Shown here: positions 21,204 through 33,451 of the stretch, piece by piece
Position numbering within the stretch: the stretch's first letter is position 1
Layout of the letters: each line of letters begins with the position of its first letter
NCBI RefSeq assembly: GCF_902686445.1
Contig: NC_062216.1
Span: forward strand, 12,669,084-12,733,083
Length of the DNA stretch: 64,000 nt
Origin: Sciurus carolinensis
Taxonomy: Eukaryota > Chordata > Mammalia > Rodentia > Sciuridae
Reading direction: 5' to 3'
The notes under the pieces: model-generated
What the model was told of the DNA's origin: nothing
What the model saw: the letters and a program-made list of their open reading frames with translations, nothing else
Database searches by the model: none
Position numbers and translations under genes: made by a program

Positions 21204-22254
21204 TCTCGAATTTCCAGTTCACTTTTGGTCCATGTTCCAGTCAGTCAGTCAATCAACCAAACTGCTAGAGCCCTATCTAACTCCCTGAGCTGCAACCTCC
21301 AGTATGACCTGGCTCCTTTGCAACAAATTTGTCTGGACGCACTTTTGCGTTCCTTTCAACATTATCTCCACCCCACACATGTTCCCCAGATTTCTGTTTG
21401 TATAAGTTAGAAAACTCGAATCGTTCTTTTGGAGTGCAGCACCCTTCCTCAAGGGTCACACTTTGTGTCTCATCTCTAGGGACTCTGGAGGACTTGGTTC
21501 TAGTTATGGGTCTAGAGGTAAAGGGGGGTGGTGTGGTGGGCCCTGAGGATACTGAACCTTGTTATGTGCAGCAAATGCCTTGGGAGAGGTCACCTCAGCT
21601 TCCTCAGGCAAATTCAGAGTCAATCTCCTCAGACAAGGGGTGGGGGGGAAGGCTGCCTTCTCTGGGGTGGGGAGGCTGACTCTATTGTGAGCCTCCCCTA
21701 CTGGGAAGGAAGACATACCAAATTTAGGGGCTTACTGTCCCCTGTTTCACTGGGGTCTCCCTACACATTTCAATTCCAGTGTCCTGAATACATTCCTTCC
21801 TGCCAATACTGCCACTTTAACATAAAGACCCTCAGAGACTGGAAGTGCAGTTTGTATTGTAATTCCAACATAGAGTAAGACTCTGAGTCTAATTTTCAGC
21901 AGTCTCAGCCTGCAGCTATAGGAGATTCGGATATCCTTCAGGCACTCTTACCTTTTTCTTTTTCCATTTGATTTGATGACATTAGGTGCAACCAGCCAAT
22001 CTCATTATGTTAGTTTACCAAAAATGTTCTAAACTGTCATAGACAATGTCACCCACTTCAGGTGATATTTTATGTGTTGCTATTGTCAAATCATTTCCCA
22101 GACTATGAATGCTCTCTTTACTACTGAAAATAGGTAATTAGTGTCTTTAAATATAATCAAATTAGAAAGACTATTTCAGAAACCCAAGAACCAATTTGGA
22201 GAACTCATCCCTAAAATTATGTTCCTCCAGAACCACCTTCAGTACCAAGACACA
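21204..22254. other. No recognised feature
   Basis: Mixed unique-looking sequence with overlapping short open frames on both strands over 21087-21878, which I read as chance. Confidence 0.45.
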
Positions 22255-22790
22255 GATTAGTCAGGGCTCTTCAGAGGCAGACATATCCCCAAATATGCAG
22301 TTGACAAGCTGGAGACCCAGGAGAACCAATGGTGTAGTCTTGGCCTGAAAGTTGTCGCATTTGGAACACAGAAAGAGCCAGTGTTTTACTGAGTTAAAAG
22401 ACAGGAAGAAGACTGATATCTGTAACTGAAGGTAGTTAGGCAGGAATTTCCTCCTTTTTTTTTGGTACCAGGGATTGAACCCAGAGGTGCTTAACCACTG
22501 AGCCACATCCCCAGCAGCCCCCAAAATTTGAAAATATTTTTTATTTAGAGACAGGGTCTTGCTGAGTTGCTTAGGGCCTTGCTAAATTGCTAAATATACC
22601 AGCTTTGAGCTCATGATCCTCCTGCCTCAGCCTCCTGAGCCCCTGGGATTACAGGCACTTCACTGTACCTGGCTAGGAGTTTCCTCTTATTCAGTCCAAG
22701 GTAGGCCTTCAACTGATTAGATGAGGCTCACCCACATTAGGGAGGTCGATCTACTGATTCAAACGTAAATATCATCCAGAAACATCCTCA
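22255..22790 (-). mobile_element. LTR-like relic, antisense, split by a SINE
   Basis: 'tagtcagggctcttcagagg', 'acaagctggagacccaggag', then after the SINE 'ggccttcaactgattagatg' and 'acatcctcacagacac' are inverted text of the same family as 50219 and 52050. The inserted SINE has duplicated 'aggaatttcctcct'-like flanks. Confidence 0.55.
22442..22688 (-). mobile_element. B1-dID SINE, antisense
   Basis: Body 22457-22674 starts 'tttttttggtaccaggg' and ends 'gtacctggct'. Flanks 'aggaatttcctcct' (from 22442) and 'aggagtttcctctt' (22675-22688) are an imperfect target duplication. Confidence 0.9.
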
Positions 22791-23885
22791 CAGACACTTG
22801 CAAAATAATGTCTGAACAAATACCGGGGCACCTCATGGTCCGGTCATTCCTATATGAATATTTTTTCTATTTCTGTGTACATTACATAAGGACTACCTGG
22901 AATTCTTTCATAGAACACGTTACTTGTTCTGTAAGAACTGGACTTGCCATGGGAAACAGATTCCTGTAGCTGAGTGCCTTTATGTGCTGGGTCAAGGAGA
23001 AATGCTGTCGCACACATAGCAAGAAGTAACACTCGGAGTTAACTTTTCACTCCACGGTTCTGTATCTAATTGTTTGATGAATCACAGAATGTGGAATTCT
23101 AACTAAATCTCATTTCAAACCTATTTGCCTATAATAACTTTTTCTTTAGCAAGGAGTTTGGCAATTCGACCATGCATCACATAAAGAGATTTGAGCAAGA
23201 AATACATGGTGGTTACTTGGGGTTCTGAATGCAGGTTCCACTGTGGATCTTTTGAATTCAGGATAAAATGTAGGTCAGCGTGAGCCATGCAGGAAGCTGT
23301 GGCAGACCCGTAGTATCTGGATTGTTCTTTCCACGTTAAAGATGGGGAATTAGGTCGTGTGATTTTACCTAAGTGTGCTCTGCCAGCCGATGACAGAAGT
23401 AAGGATATAACTTAACGGGCTGGTGAACATACCATTGCAGTTCATCAGACTTTCCTGGCTCCGATTTAACGACCTAACATTCCGTGGAAAATCCTGGCTT
23501 AGTAAATAATCCCTACAGAGACCCTTTTGTGGTGCCAATTAAAAGGTTTTTCCTGGCCACCTTTTTGTTCTCCTTCCTTTCTTAGTAAAACTTTCTACAT
23601 CACTTGCCTTGACGAGATTCATTCAAATCGCTTGCAGAGTCTCCAGGTGGGCGGAGTTCGCAGGTGCAAGCACAGTGCACTTTCCCTGCACTGAGAAATG
23701 CTGCGTCTGCTTTCAGTTTGGTTAATCTTTTTTTTTTCTGATTATGAAAAAGGAATATAAGCTTATATAAAAAAATGATAAAAGCATAGTGAAGATAATA
23801 ATAATTACAGACATTCCCCAAATCAGAGTTAAAAATTTCCATTCTCCTTTTCTATGCTTACTTTAAACATAAATTGACAAAATGC
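22791..23885. other. No recognised feature
   Basis: Unique-looking sequence. A T-rich stretch at 23728-23740 is followed by AT-rich text but no SINE body. Confidence 0.45.
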
Positions 23886-23888
23886 GTG

Positions 23889-23896
23889 TACACACG

Positions 23897-23932
<36 letters not shown>
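23889..23932. repeat. (CA)n microsatellite
   Basis: About 20 CA units after a 'cacacgctca' edge. Confidence 0.95.
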
Positions 23933-23937
<5 letters not shown>

Positions 23938-23984
23938 ACTGACACACAGTATGTAGGTACTCACAGTGTAAAAAACTCATGCTG

Positions 23985-24095
23985 GAGTGTAAGCTGCACA
24001 GGGACAGAGATGTTTTCTATTTTATTTTCAATTGTTCTCTGTATCCTACAGTAATGTCTGGCATTTAGTAGATGCCCAATAAATGTCTGTGAATG
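23985..24095 (+). repeat. L2 3'-end relic
   Basis: 'ggagtgtaagctgcacaggg' and 'ggcatttagtagatgcccaa' followed by 'taaatgtctgtgaatgaa' are the typical 3' end of a LINE-2. Confidence 0.75.
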
Positions 24096-24432
24096 AACAA
24101 ATTAAAGTAAAAACCTTTTTTTTTTTTAAAGAGTGTTGAGTGTTAACATTTCCCCATATTATTACATACCCTTTCATGGCATTTCTTAAAAATATTTTAA
24201 GGTATAACTTATATACATTAACTTGTTCCTGAATTACATGTGCAGCTCAGTGAACATTTACATACGTGTTCATTCCACTACCCCCTCCCTAGCCACCCCA
24301 CAGATTCTTTCCCATTCAACACATCCACCTCCTGGGATCTCCCTTTGGACTTTAATCAGTAAAGTTTATTTTTGTCTGCTTTTGAACTTTGTATGGATAG
24401 AACATTTTTCAAAGTACTCTTTTGTATATGCC

Positions 24433-24648
24433 TTTTTTTTTTTTTTTTTTTTTCTGAGTACTAGGGATTGAACCCAGGGCCTTGCACATGCTAGGCAAAT
24501 GCTCAACCACTGAACTACTTTCCCAGTCCTTCATTTTAGTTTAAGACAAGTCTTGCTAAGTTGCCCAGGCTAGGCTTGAGCTTGCCACCCTCCTGCCTCA
24601 GTCTCCCAAGTAGCTGGAATTACAGGAGCTTGCCACTAGGCCTGGCTT
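24433..24648 (-). mobile_element. B1-dID SINE, antisense, inside L1
   Basis: A T-run, 'gtactagggattgaaccc', 'catgctaggcaaatgctc' and an inverted B1 half ending 'ggcctggctt'. Confidence 0.9.
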
Positions 24649-25369
24649 GGTCTGCCTTTTTTCACACAACATAAAAACATCACGCATATTGTTGCAGGTA
24701 GCAGTGACTCTTCTTTGTTGTTGCTGGCTAGTATTCTGCTTTATACATACACCATGATTTCTTATATCCACTTTCCTGTGGACAGATAGTTGGGATGGTT
24801 CCAGTTTGTGTAACTAGTATGAATAAAGTCACTGTGAACGTTCTTGTATGAGCCTTTTTTACTTCTCTTGGGTACCTAGCAACATATGTCAGGATAGGAA
24901 CACAGTTAGGCTTAGTAGCCAGATCATTTTCCAAGGTGGGGAAAACAGTAGACACCCTCCCAAGTGGTGTAGGAGAGTTCTGAGTTTTCCACATTCCTCC
25001 CAAGGCTGGGTGTTCTTACCTGTAGTTCCTGGGGTGAGTGGTGGTGCTATTGTGGTTTCCATGCACAAACCCTGATGGGTAATGGTGCTGAGCTCTCTTC
25101 CTGTTCACTGCTGTTCAGACATTCCCTTAGGTGAAGATATGTCTCTTGATGAACAAGTTTAATAAAATCCAATTTATCAATTCATTTTCTTTGTGGCTGA
25201 AGTTTTTAGCGTTCTACTTAAGTAAGTTTTACCTATTCTGAGGTCATTAAGGCATCTGTCTATATTTTCTTCCAGAAACTTGATAGTTTTACCTTTTACA
25301 TTTAACTCTGTGATCCACCACACATTAATATTTGTGTATGGTGTTAGCTAGAAGTCAAAATTCATTTTT

Positions 25370-25802
25370 CCATGTGTTTTAGTCAGTTTTTTCACTGCTG
25401 TGATCAAAATACTTGACAAGAACAACTTAGAGTAGGGAACGTTTATTGGGGCTCACGGTTTCAGATTTCTCAGTCCATAGATGGCTGACTCCATTGCTCT
25501 GGGTCACAGGTGAAGCAGCACATCATGGAAGAAGGGCCCTGTGAAGGAAACCTGCTCAGCTCAGGGGGTGTTGAGAAGCACAGAGAGGAGGGAAAGATAG
25601 ACAGGGTAGATGAACCCTTCTAGGAACCACCCCAGTGACCCATCTCCTCCAGCCACACCCCACCTGCCACAGTTACCACCCAGTCAGGTCATTCAAACTA
25701 GGACACACTGATCAGATTAGGGTCTCACCATCCAGACATTTCACATTCCTGCTTTAACAGGAGCTTTTCTGGGAAACCTCACATCCAAATCTGGAGGCCA
25801 TG
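25370..25802 (-). mobile_element. MaLR-type solo LTR inside L1, 5-bp target duplication
   Basis: The body 25375-25797 begins 'tgttttagtcagtttttt' and includes 'ggctcacggtttcagattt' and 'cctccagccacacccca'. 'ccatg' occurs at 25370-25374 and 25798-25802, and the L1 resumes exactly after it. A 5-bp duplication is what LTR integration leaves. The same family is at 31330 and 38955. Confidence 0.8.
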
Positions 25803-26807
25803 CAGTATCTAATTGCTCTTTTACCATTATTGAAAAGCTCTTCCCCTTGCCCCGGATCTCCATTGGTACCATGTTGTAAACAATGCAGCTGTGTGCTGTG
25901 GATCTATTTCTGGGCTTTCTTTTTTGTTCTGTTGGTTTATTTGTCTTTGTCCCATTGGAGCATCATTTTTAATGGTTGTAAAGCTTATTTGTTTTATTTC
26001 CCCCATTGTTAGCTACTTACTTTGTTACCAAACTTCTCTTTTATATGCATGAATGCCCCTAGAAATCAGGCTTTATGCAAATCCATGGCTCTTTTCGTAT
26101 GGTAAATTACAAACCAGAATAGCTAAATCTGAAGCATGTACATATTTTAAGTGTGTCCTATTTATTTTCAAATTTCTATCAAGAATAGGTTAAATTAAGC
26201 TCTTCCCAGCATTTCAGGACAGGGTTCCTTTCTGTCAATACCTACACATTTCTTTAAAAAAATCTGTCAATTTATTTTTGAGCTTGGGGCAAAATGTTTC
26301 TCAATTTTTTCTTTTTTCTTTTTTTGCTGGGTTACTATTGTGTCAAGGATAGATTTAAAAATGTGAGTATAGTCAATAGTTATTTGTTTCCTACTTTTTT
26401 ACATTATGTGATTACATACTTTTTCTATTTTCTACTGGGATACTTGTCTTTCCATGTGTTAGAAAGAACTGATTGAATATTTAATATAATAACATTTGTC
26501 TGTCATATTTATTGAACTTTTTTCATTTTTTAAAATTTAAAATATTTTTGTATTTTTTTAAATTAAAGGGTAATTTTTAGTGTTTATATTTTTTCAATTT
26601 ATTCTTCAATCTCTTTCATTATAAATTTGTCCTTAGCATCATGATTATAAAATCCTTTTCTATTCGAAAGTGATTAAATATTAACATATATTTCCTTTGA
26701 TGTTACTTAGGATTTTTATTGTAAGTTCTAACAAACTATAAATGCATCTTCATTTGAATTTAGTGGCATTACATTTCATATTAATTAATTAATCAATTAA
26801 GTAATTA

Positions 26808-27007
26808 TTTTGGTACTGGGGATTGAACCCAGGGGCACTTAACCACTGAGTCACATTCCCAGCCCTTTTTATGTTTTATTTTGAGACAGGGTCTCCCTGA
26901 ATTGCTTAGGACCTTGCTAAGTTGCTGAGGCTGGCCTTGAATTTACAATCCTCTTGCCTCAGCCTTGGGGATTGCTGTGATTACAGGATTGTGCCACCAT
27001 GCTGGTC
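26808..27007 (-). mobile_element. B1-dID SINE, antisense, inside L1
   Basis: 'ttggtactggggattgaac', 'cttaaccactgagtcacat' and inverted B1 to 'gtgccaccatgctggtca'. Confidence 0.9.
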
Positions 27008-27816
27008 ATACTATTATTTATAATTAAAAAAAAATCTCTATTTTACCTGTGTTCCTAGTTTGTTTTCATTTGTAAACTTGTTTATATCACTCTTCCTATT
27101 TTTTCTGTCAATCATCACTATTTTTTTATCTTTTCAAAATATCAGTTTTTCTTGTATATTCTTCTTGTTGCTCCTTTAATTGATTTCTTGTGTTATCTTT
27201 AGTACTTTTTCTGCTTTCTTAGGATTTACACTGAAGACATTTCAAAATTTAATCTTTAGCTCATTATTGCAATTGTTTTTTCTTTTCAAACTAGGCATTT
27301 AGTGTGCATTCTGGCCTCTAATGCTGCTTCAACGTCATATCACAACTTTCGGATGCATTTTTATTTTAAAATTCCATTTCATTTCTTCAGTGACTCATGA
27401 ATTATTTGGAAGAATGTTCTTTGGTTCTTAAGTAGAGATGGGTTGGCACCATCCATTATCTGTGTCTCCTCAGTGTCATGGTGTTGTGGCCAGAGGACTC
27501 TGTTGTAGAAAGCTAACCTTGCACATAGGTGGTCCCTATCTCTGGACGGTTTGATGATTTCTAATTGTTGCCTTCAGTTTTCTATTCATGCCACTGAGGT
27601 AAGGCTTGCTCAGGGTGCTGTTTGACTTTGCTATTAGTAATCTTTGGTCTGCCAGATCTATTAATTTCTGAGAGAACTGTGTTAAAACCTCCTAGTGCAG
27701 AATTTGCATTTACCCTTTTATTCTTATAACCTTGAAAAGTTGTATTTTATATATTTGGAACATACAGAGAGTTAGGTATATATGATTAGAGTTGTTAAAT
27801 CTTTGTGGCAAAGTGT

Positions 27817-27862
27817 TTTTTTTTTTTTAAATTTTCAAGTAATACTTTTTTTTTTTTTTTTC
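27817..27862. repeat. T-rich runs
   Basis: Two poly-T runs (27817-27828 and 27847-27860) inside the L1 relic. Local slippage; no SINE body attached. Confidence 0.7.
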
Positions 27863-28381
27863 CTTTTTAGTGAAGTCTATTTTATTTGTAACCATTGGAG
27901 CAGCATCAGTTGTCTTTTGGTGAATTACCTGGTGTGTGATTTGTGTGCATCCATGTGTATTTTAATTGATTTAAATCAATTAAATTTCTGTATGCTATTT
28001 TATTTTAATTCTGTCTCTTATAAATAGCATATATCTAGTGTGGATGGAAAACTATATACACTTCATATTCCATGTGGTAGAAATTATGAATTTCTATATT
28101 TAATTTGAATTTTTAATATTCTTGAACCTGTCACACTTTCCCAAGCTTATTAAAGAATCAAAGGTTTGGCTTTGAAAACACAGACATTTCAAATTTAGGT
28201 TAAAAGAAAACCCTGATTCTGACAACAGTTATCTGACAGTAGCCCTAGATTTGGGTAATTTTCTCAGTATCTTTAAGATTAGGTCATGCTGACCACAGGG
28301 CATTTGAAACTGGGCTCTTTCTTTTGGCTTTTAGCAGGGAGGCAGAAAGTTAAGCACCCTCCACAGACTTGTAAAAATTTT

Positions 28382-28405
28382 AAGATTTTTATATATATAT
28401 ATATA
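28382..28405. repeat. (TA)n short tract
   Basis: About nine TA units after the L1 relic. Confidence 0.85.
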
Positions 28406-28506
28406 GTTCGAAGATAATTGATTAAACAATTATAGAAACCAAATTTTATCTTACTTAGGATATTGTTTTGCTCTGATAATTATCTAGTTACAGAAACATC
28501 ATTTCT

Positions 28507-28985
28507 CTGTGTATGAGTCTCCTGGGGCTGCTATAACAAATCACACTAAGTGGGACTAGGCACAACATCAGTTTACTCTTTCTCTGCTCTGGAGGTTGGA
28601 AGTCTGAAGTCAAGGTGTGGGTCAGATGTGCTCCTGGGAGGCCCTCTGGGAGGCCCTCCGGGAGGATCCATACCTTTGCCTCTTCTGGCTTCTGTTGGCT
28701 GTAGGCACTCACTACCTGTGGTCATAGCAGAAGAGGCAATGTGTGTGTCAGTCTCAAAACTCCTTCTAGCCCTCTCTTGTGAGGGTGCCTGTGATTGCAC
28801 TCGGGTGCACCCAGATGACCAGGCTAAACGCTCCCTTTCAAGATCCTAAGCTTGATCATATCTTTGCAATAGAGAGTTAACATGAACTCTCTATCACGTA
28901 AGATGATGTCACTGGCTCTGGAGATTACGATGAGGATATAGTTTCCTGGGGCCACCACTCAACTTCCCACACAACCTAACGGATT
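28507..28985 (-). mobile_element. MLT1-type LTR, antisense
   Basis: Inverted MLT1 text: 'gtctcctggggctgctataa', 'tctggaggttggaagtctg' and, near the end, 'gggccaccactcaacttcc'. A short triplicated 'gggaggccct' block (28637-28665) is a local expansion inside it. Confidence 0.75.
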
Positions 28986-30499
28986 GCCAGCCTCGTTTGT
29001 TATTCTGAGTCAAAATCACTATAGCCAACTTTTAAAACTTTAAAATTAAGGATTAAACTCTCCAAGTTATCTATTGCTTTCAGAAACCACAGAGGGACCA
29101 GAGAAAGCCTCCTACTTCCCTGGCCTTTTCCCTTTGGGGTTGGTGTCTTGTGACGAGATGATGCTTCCACACAGCGGCTGTGTTTTCAGGGCAGTTTGGA
29201 GCAGCACCAGCCTCAGCAGGATGGGGGAGGTTGACCTTTGCACCTGCACCTTTTTCTGTGATGTTCCCTTCACCTTCTGGCTGATGCCAAAGGTGAGTGT
29301 GCTGGTACCTACACAGGTGACTCCAGGTGTGTAATGCAGAATAAATCATGGCCATCGTCTCCTTTGCTGGAAGGAAGCAGTGACAGAAGGGAGGGCTGCC
29401 CATGAGGGGCAGAGCTTGGGGGAGACAAGGGTACCTTCCTGGGTTTGCAGTTTTGCCTGAGGCTGGCACCGGGAAGAAGGGGAAGATTTCCAGGAAGCAG
29501 GGCGGGGAGCCACGGGGCATATGCCAGTGTGGATTTCAGAGAGCCTCATGTGCACTTGGACGTGCCTGGCAATTAGTTAGCTCTGATCCTTGAGGTGCTG
29601 GTCAGTCGAGGCTCCAAAATCTGCTTAGATCTGCAGAGGGAGGAAAATGAAGCTGATGAGTGTTTGCCCTTCCTCAGGAGAGAGCCAGAGAAGTACTGGG
29701 TTCCCTGAACCACCCCCAAGGCTTCTCTGCCGTTGCTGTGGAACCCGCCCAGATTATGGTGCCCGGCCAGGTTTGCACGCTCAGACAAATTCTAAAAAGT
29801 GTCGTCCTGCCTGCTGGAAAAATGACTTCAGACATGCTTCCTAGAGACTACGGTGTGCTTGTTTGCTGTTCTAGGACATAAAAGCCAAGGCTTTCCTCCC
29901 CACTGCAATTGATCAATGTCAATAAGAGTGTGGGATGAGTTAGGTTGGCGCTCTAGCCAACTGAGGCAAAACCTGAATTCCCAGCCTCAAGAAGGACAGC
30001 AGCAGGGATGTTTGGGGATCTCAAGGGCAGAAACAAGCCCCTCTTCGGGGTGAACAGAGGAAAGTCTGTAACCCCTCGGTTTCTGCGTGTGCCACCTTCT
30101 CAGGATGCACCATGTAGGTAGGAAGTGATGGTCCAGCTACGGAGACTCTGACCCTGGCCTTGAGGAGGGAACCCTCAAAAATAGGGAAGGAGTTGTTCCC
30201 CAAAGGAAGGAAGAAAAGCCGAGGGAATAAAAGCAACATCTGCTTGAAGGGCAAGGTGCACTTTCTGGACCCCCATAGAGGATAGAATGCGCTTTTCCTG
30301 GAATGAGGAGGCAGGAGACTCTGGGAAGCTGGCAGAGGGGCCCCTGCTACACAGTGCTGACCCTCTGTGGCATCTTGGGAAGGTGGGGACCCTGTCCCTG
30401 CCCAGCTGCCCTGAGAGTCAGATGAAAGAACTGGTATGAGAGTGTCCCGTGGGCTGCAGAGCGTGAGAGGGTGAGAGGGTCACACCAGGCTAATTTCCT
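28986..30499. other. Unassigned segment with an exon-like part
   Basis: No repeat I can name. Both strands are open over 29080-29520, with overlapping frames that I cannot match to any family. The piece 29084-29292 has splice-like edges and is described as a finding. Confidence 0.4.
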
Positions 30500-30968
30500 T
30501 TTAAAATGTATTTTATTTCATTTTTAATCAACATACAATAATTGCATATTAATACAGTGCTTTGTTACAGGTTTCCAATGTGTGATGATCAAATCAGGGT
30601 AATTAGCATTTCCAGCTCCTCAAATATTTACCATGTCTATGTATTATGAAACTTCAGATTCTTGTTCCTAGTTATTTTGAAATAGGTGTAGACCATAGTC
30701 ACTGTACTCTGCTCTCGAGGACCACAAGGATTCCCCCCCATCTAACTGTGTCTTGATCCCTGTTATTTAACCTCTTCTGCACTCCCGTTCTCCCCCAGTC
30801 TTAAGTATTTTTGTTCTACCCTCTTGTAGGAGATCAACTTTTCTAGCTTCCATAAATGAGTGACATCATGTGGTATTTGTCTTTCTGTGCCTGGCTTATT
30901 TTACTTAATAAGAATGAGATCCTTCCGTCCCATCCATGTTACTGCAAATGACAGGAAATGACAGGCAG

Positions 30969-31008
<40 letters not shown>

Positions 31009-31080
31009 ATCTCATTCATTCTCTTTTGTGACTGAGAAATATTCCCTTTTCTGTATATATAACAGATTCCTTAACTTTCA
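30500..31080 (-). mobile_element. L1 3' UTR relic, antisense
   Basis: Inverted L1 3' UTR phrases: 'atcaacatacaataattgc', 'tgtgatgatcaaatcaggg', 'aattagcatttccagctcc' and 'gtagaccatagtcactgtac'. A pure CT tract lies near its right end. Confidence 0.65.
30972..31006. repeat. (CT)n microsatellite
   Basis: About 17 CT units, a mirror-repeat polypyrimidine tract inside the L1 relic. Confidence 0.95.
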
Positions 31081-31329
31081 AAGTGGCTGCTCAAGAACAG
31101 CCTTGCAAGTTGAACAGACTCACAGGTTGAGGTTCACAGTGCAGAGTTTTGTTGTGGTCAGGGTGGATGAAGAAGGCTGCTATGTAAAAGTCCCCTGAAG
31201 ATGTCCTATCAGCCACTTCTCACCAGAGGTCAAGTATCTCTCTTGTATTGGGCTCATTCTCCATTTCTGCTTCCCGGGAACCCAGCTCCTTGGTAATCTT
31301 CAGAAGGAAACACTGCTGCATTGCACTCC

Positions 31330-31722
31330 TGTTGAGGTTGGATGTGAGGTGTCCCCCAAAAGCTCACATGTGAGACAAAACAAGAAGGTTCAAAGGAGAA
31401 ATGGGTTGTAGGAGTCTTAACTCAATCAGTGAATTAATCCCCTGACAGGGATTAACTGAGTGGTAACTGAAGTGGTGGGGGTGTGGCTACTTTGTTTCTG
31501 GAGAGTGGAGTCCCTCTCTGCTTCCTGATCATCATGTGAGCTGCTTCCTTCCGCCACACTTTCCCGCCATGATGTTCAGTCTCACCTTGAGCCCCAAGGA
31601 ATGGAGCCAGCCTGCTATGGACTAAGAACTCTGAAACTGAGCCCTCAAATAAACTTTTCCTCCTCTACAGTTGTTCTGGTTAGATCTTTTTAGTCACAGC
31701 AGCAAAGAAGCTGACTAAAACA
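31330..31722 (+). mobile_element. MaLR-type LTR, sense
   Basis: Begins 'tgttgaggttggatgtgagg', carries 'gtcccccaaaagctcacatg' and 'caaataaacttttcctcctc' (with an AATAAA signal) and ends 'gctgactaaaaca'. It has the TG...CA ends of an LTR. No internal region or partner LTR is seen, so it is a solo LTR. The 5-bp flanks do not match. Confidence 0.75.
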
Positions 31723-32450
31723 GCCCCAGATTCCACATTTGATCCTTGGTGGAAATCCTTGCTAACGCCATCGTTACCCATGTCTGTCTATCTGTCCATC
31801 TGTTCTTCTGATTGACACCACGCTTCCCAGGCTATTACTCAGCACTTTGCTTTGCAGCAAGACTTTGCAGACGTCCTCTCAAGTGGTTTCCTTGACAGCC
31901 CTATGGGGTGTGTCATTAGCATTGTAGAAATGTCGCCACGGGGCAGCTGAGGCTCTGCCTGCAGAATGGCAAAGGAGGGCTATGCCAGGAACACAAGGAT
32001 TTATTGCACATGTGCTTATCCGGCTACTTTTCTTTCCTTCAAGCTTCTCGTCAGATTTATGGAGATTATGTAAAAGTGTGCTCAAGAGACAAGTATTGTA
32101 AAGTAATGTTTTAATTCAGTTATTGAAAATTCAGATATGCTCCAGAGGGATGGTTGATTGGGAGCCTTCTAGTGCAAGTCAGCACAAATGTCTCTGGGAT
32201 GCTGCAGCAGAGTTAGCTAATACAGTCCACTGAGTAGTGTTTGGAATGAATCACATATTCTCTACTTCCATCCATGAAGACTGCACTACCTAGAGGGTCT
32301 TACCGCGATGTGACTTTGTGGAACTCCAATCGTAAGGTGCAATAGAACACTTTGTCCCTGGCCAGAATGCATGGTCATCATTCAGAAGGTGTCAGGACTT
32401 CTTGCAATCGTAGGATCACCAGGCAGCATGAGATGCCAGAATCTGAGAGT
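31723..32450. other. No recognised feature
   Basis: Unique-looking sequence. A minus frame at 31879-32085 shows nothing familiar. Confidence 0.45.
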
Positions 32451-32631
32451 CAGAAATGTTTTTTTAAAAATATTTTTTACTTGTTCATTTTAGTTATTGC
32501 TGTTTTTTTATTTAGTTTTTTTAGTTATTTGTTCTTAGTTGTTGATGGACCTTTATTTTATTTATTTGTATGTGGTGCATGCTAGGCAAGTACTCTACCA
32601 CTGAGCTTCAGCCCAACCCCAGAAATGTTTT
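32451..32631 (-). mobile_element. ID SINE with extended tail, antisense
   Basis: The body 32463-32619 begins with an inverted long tail ('gttgttgatggacctttat') and ends with an inverted head ('ctaccactgagcttcagccc'). The repeat 'cagaaatgtttt' flanks it at 32451-32462 and 32620-32631. Confidence 0.9.
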
Positions 32632-33377
32632 GAGCAACCAAGAAAGCAAGGCAGAGGCAGATTCTAGAGGCCAGAGGGAGGAGTTGATCAGGTACTGGAG
32701 AGTTGACAGATGAGCACAAGACGACCTGGACACTGAGAAGACCCAAGAGGCACCTGGCCACAGGGATAAGCACGAAACCAGAGGAGAAAGGCACAGTGGG
32801 CTGGAGGACACAAGCCCAGCACGGTCAGTCCTTCATGGGTCTTGGTCCACTCCAACTGCTGTCGGTGGAACACACGTGTGACGCCCTTCTCTCTGGTTGC
32901 CCATCAGTTAGTCCTACTTCACCGTCCAGCATGGAGAGTTCGCTGCCGGGGACGGGCCCACCTGCCATCATGGAAACTAAAGTAGCCAAGGGTTCACCTT
33001 CCCACCCTCCCTTGCTGTGAGGTCTCCATCACTCCACCAGACTTTCCAACCTCACACGTTGCCCTTGACTTTAACCAGGAGCTGGGAACACAGAAGAAAG
33101 GACTGCAGAGAATTCTGTGGGGGCGAGGGCAGCTGTAGCACTACCATGTCCCCCAAGTCACGGTGGCTGCAGGGTTGGGTCCAGCAGTGGTGGGAGCGCA
33201 GCCCACACCGGCTACTGCTGAGGGCAGTGGGTGAGGATGGCCAGCGGGTGAGGATGGCCAGCAACTGCATTTGAACTTAGGGGCCACTTCCGCTGTGCCA
33301 TTCTGGGTGCTGTTCCTGGTCTAGTTCCCTAGATCTTCCTGTGACTCTGGGAGGTAACCGTACCACCCTCTCATTCA
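32632..33377. other. Unassigned GC-richer segment
   Basis: No repeat recognised except a 17-bp tandem duplication at 33229-33262. Many short overlapping frames on both strands, none familiar. Confidence 0.4.
33229..33262. repeat. 17-bp perfect tandem duplication
   Basis: 'gggtgaggatggccagc' occurs twice without spacer, at 33229-33245 and 33246-33262. Confidence 0.95.
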
Positions 33378-33450
33378 TGGTGCTGAGAATTGAACCCAGG
33401 GCCTTAAGCATACACTAGTGCTCTGCCACTGAGTCACATGCCAGCCCCCC
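33378..33450 (-). mobile_element. ID SINE, antisense, short
   Basis: 'tgctgagaattgaacccag' to 'gtcacatgccagcccccc', an inverted ID head without a long tail. Confidence 0.85.
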
Positions 33451-33451
33451 A

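Larger units (their letters stand above)
24183..28140 (-). mobile_element. Long old L1, antisense, broken by three inserts
   Basis: Inverted L1M text runs from the 3' UTR (24183-24430) through ORF2 3' parts (24650-25374, 25798-26480), an AT-rich diverged part, and ORF2 5' parts (27010-28140). Landmarks in order are 'ccaatttatcaattcattt', 'ttgatagttttaccttttac', 'tttctgggctttcttttttg', 'ttatcttttcaaaatatcag' and 'tggtgttgtggccagagg'. Two SINEs and one LTR split it. Removing them leaves about 3.1 kb of one element. It has no coding capacity left. Confidence 0.75.
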
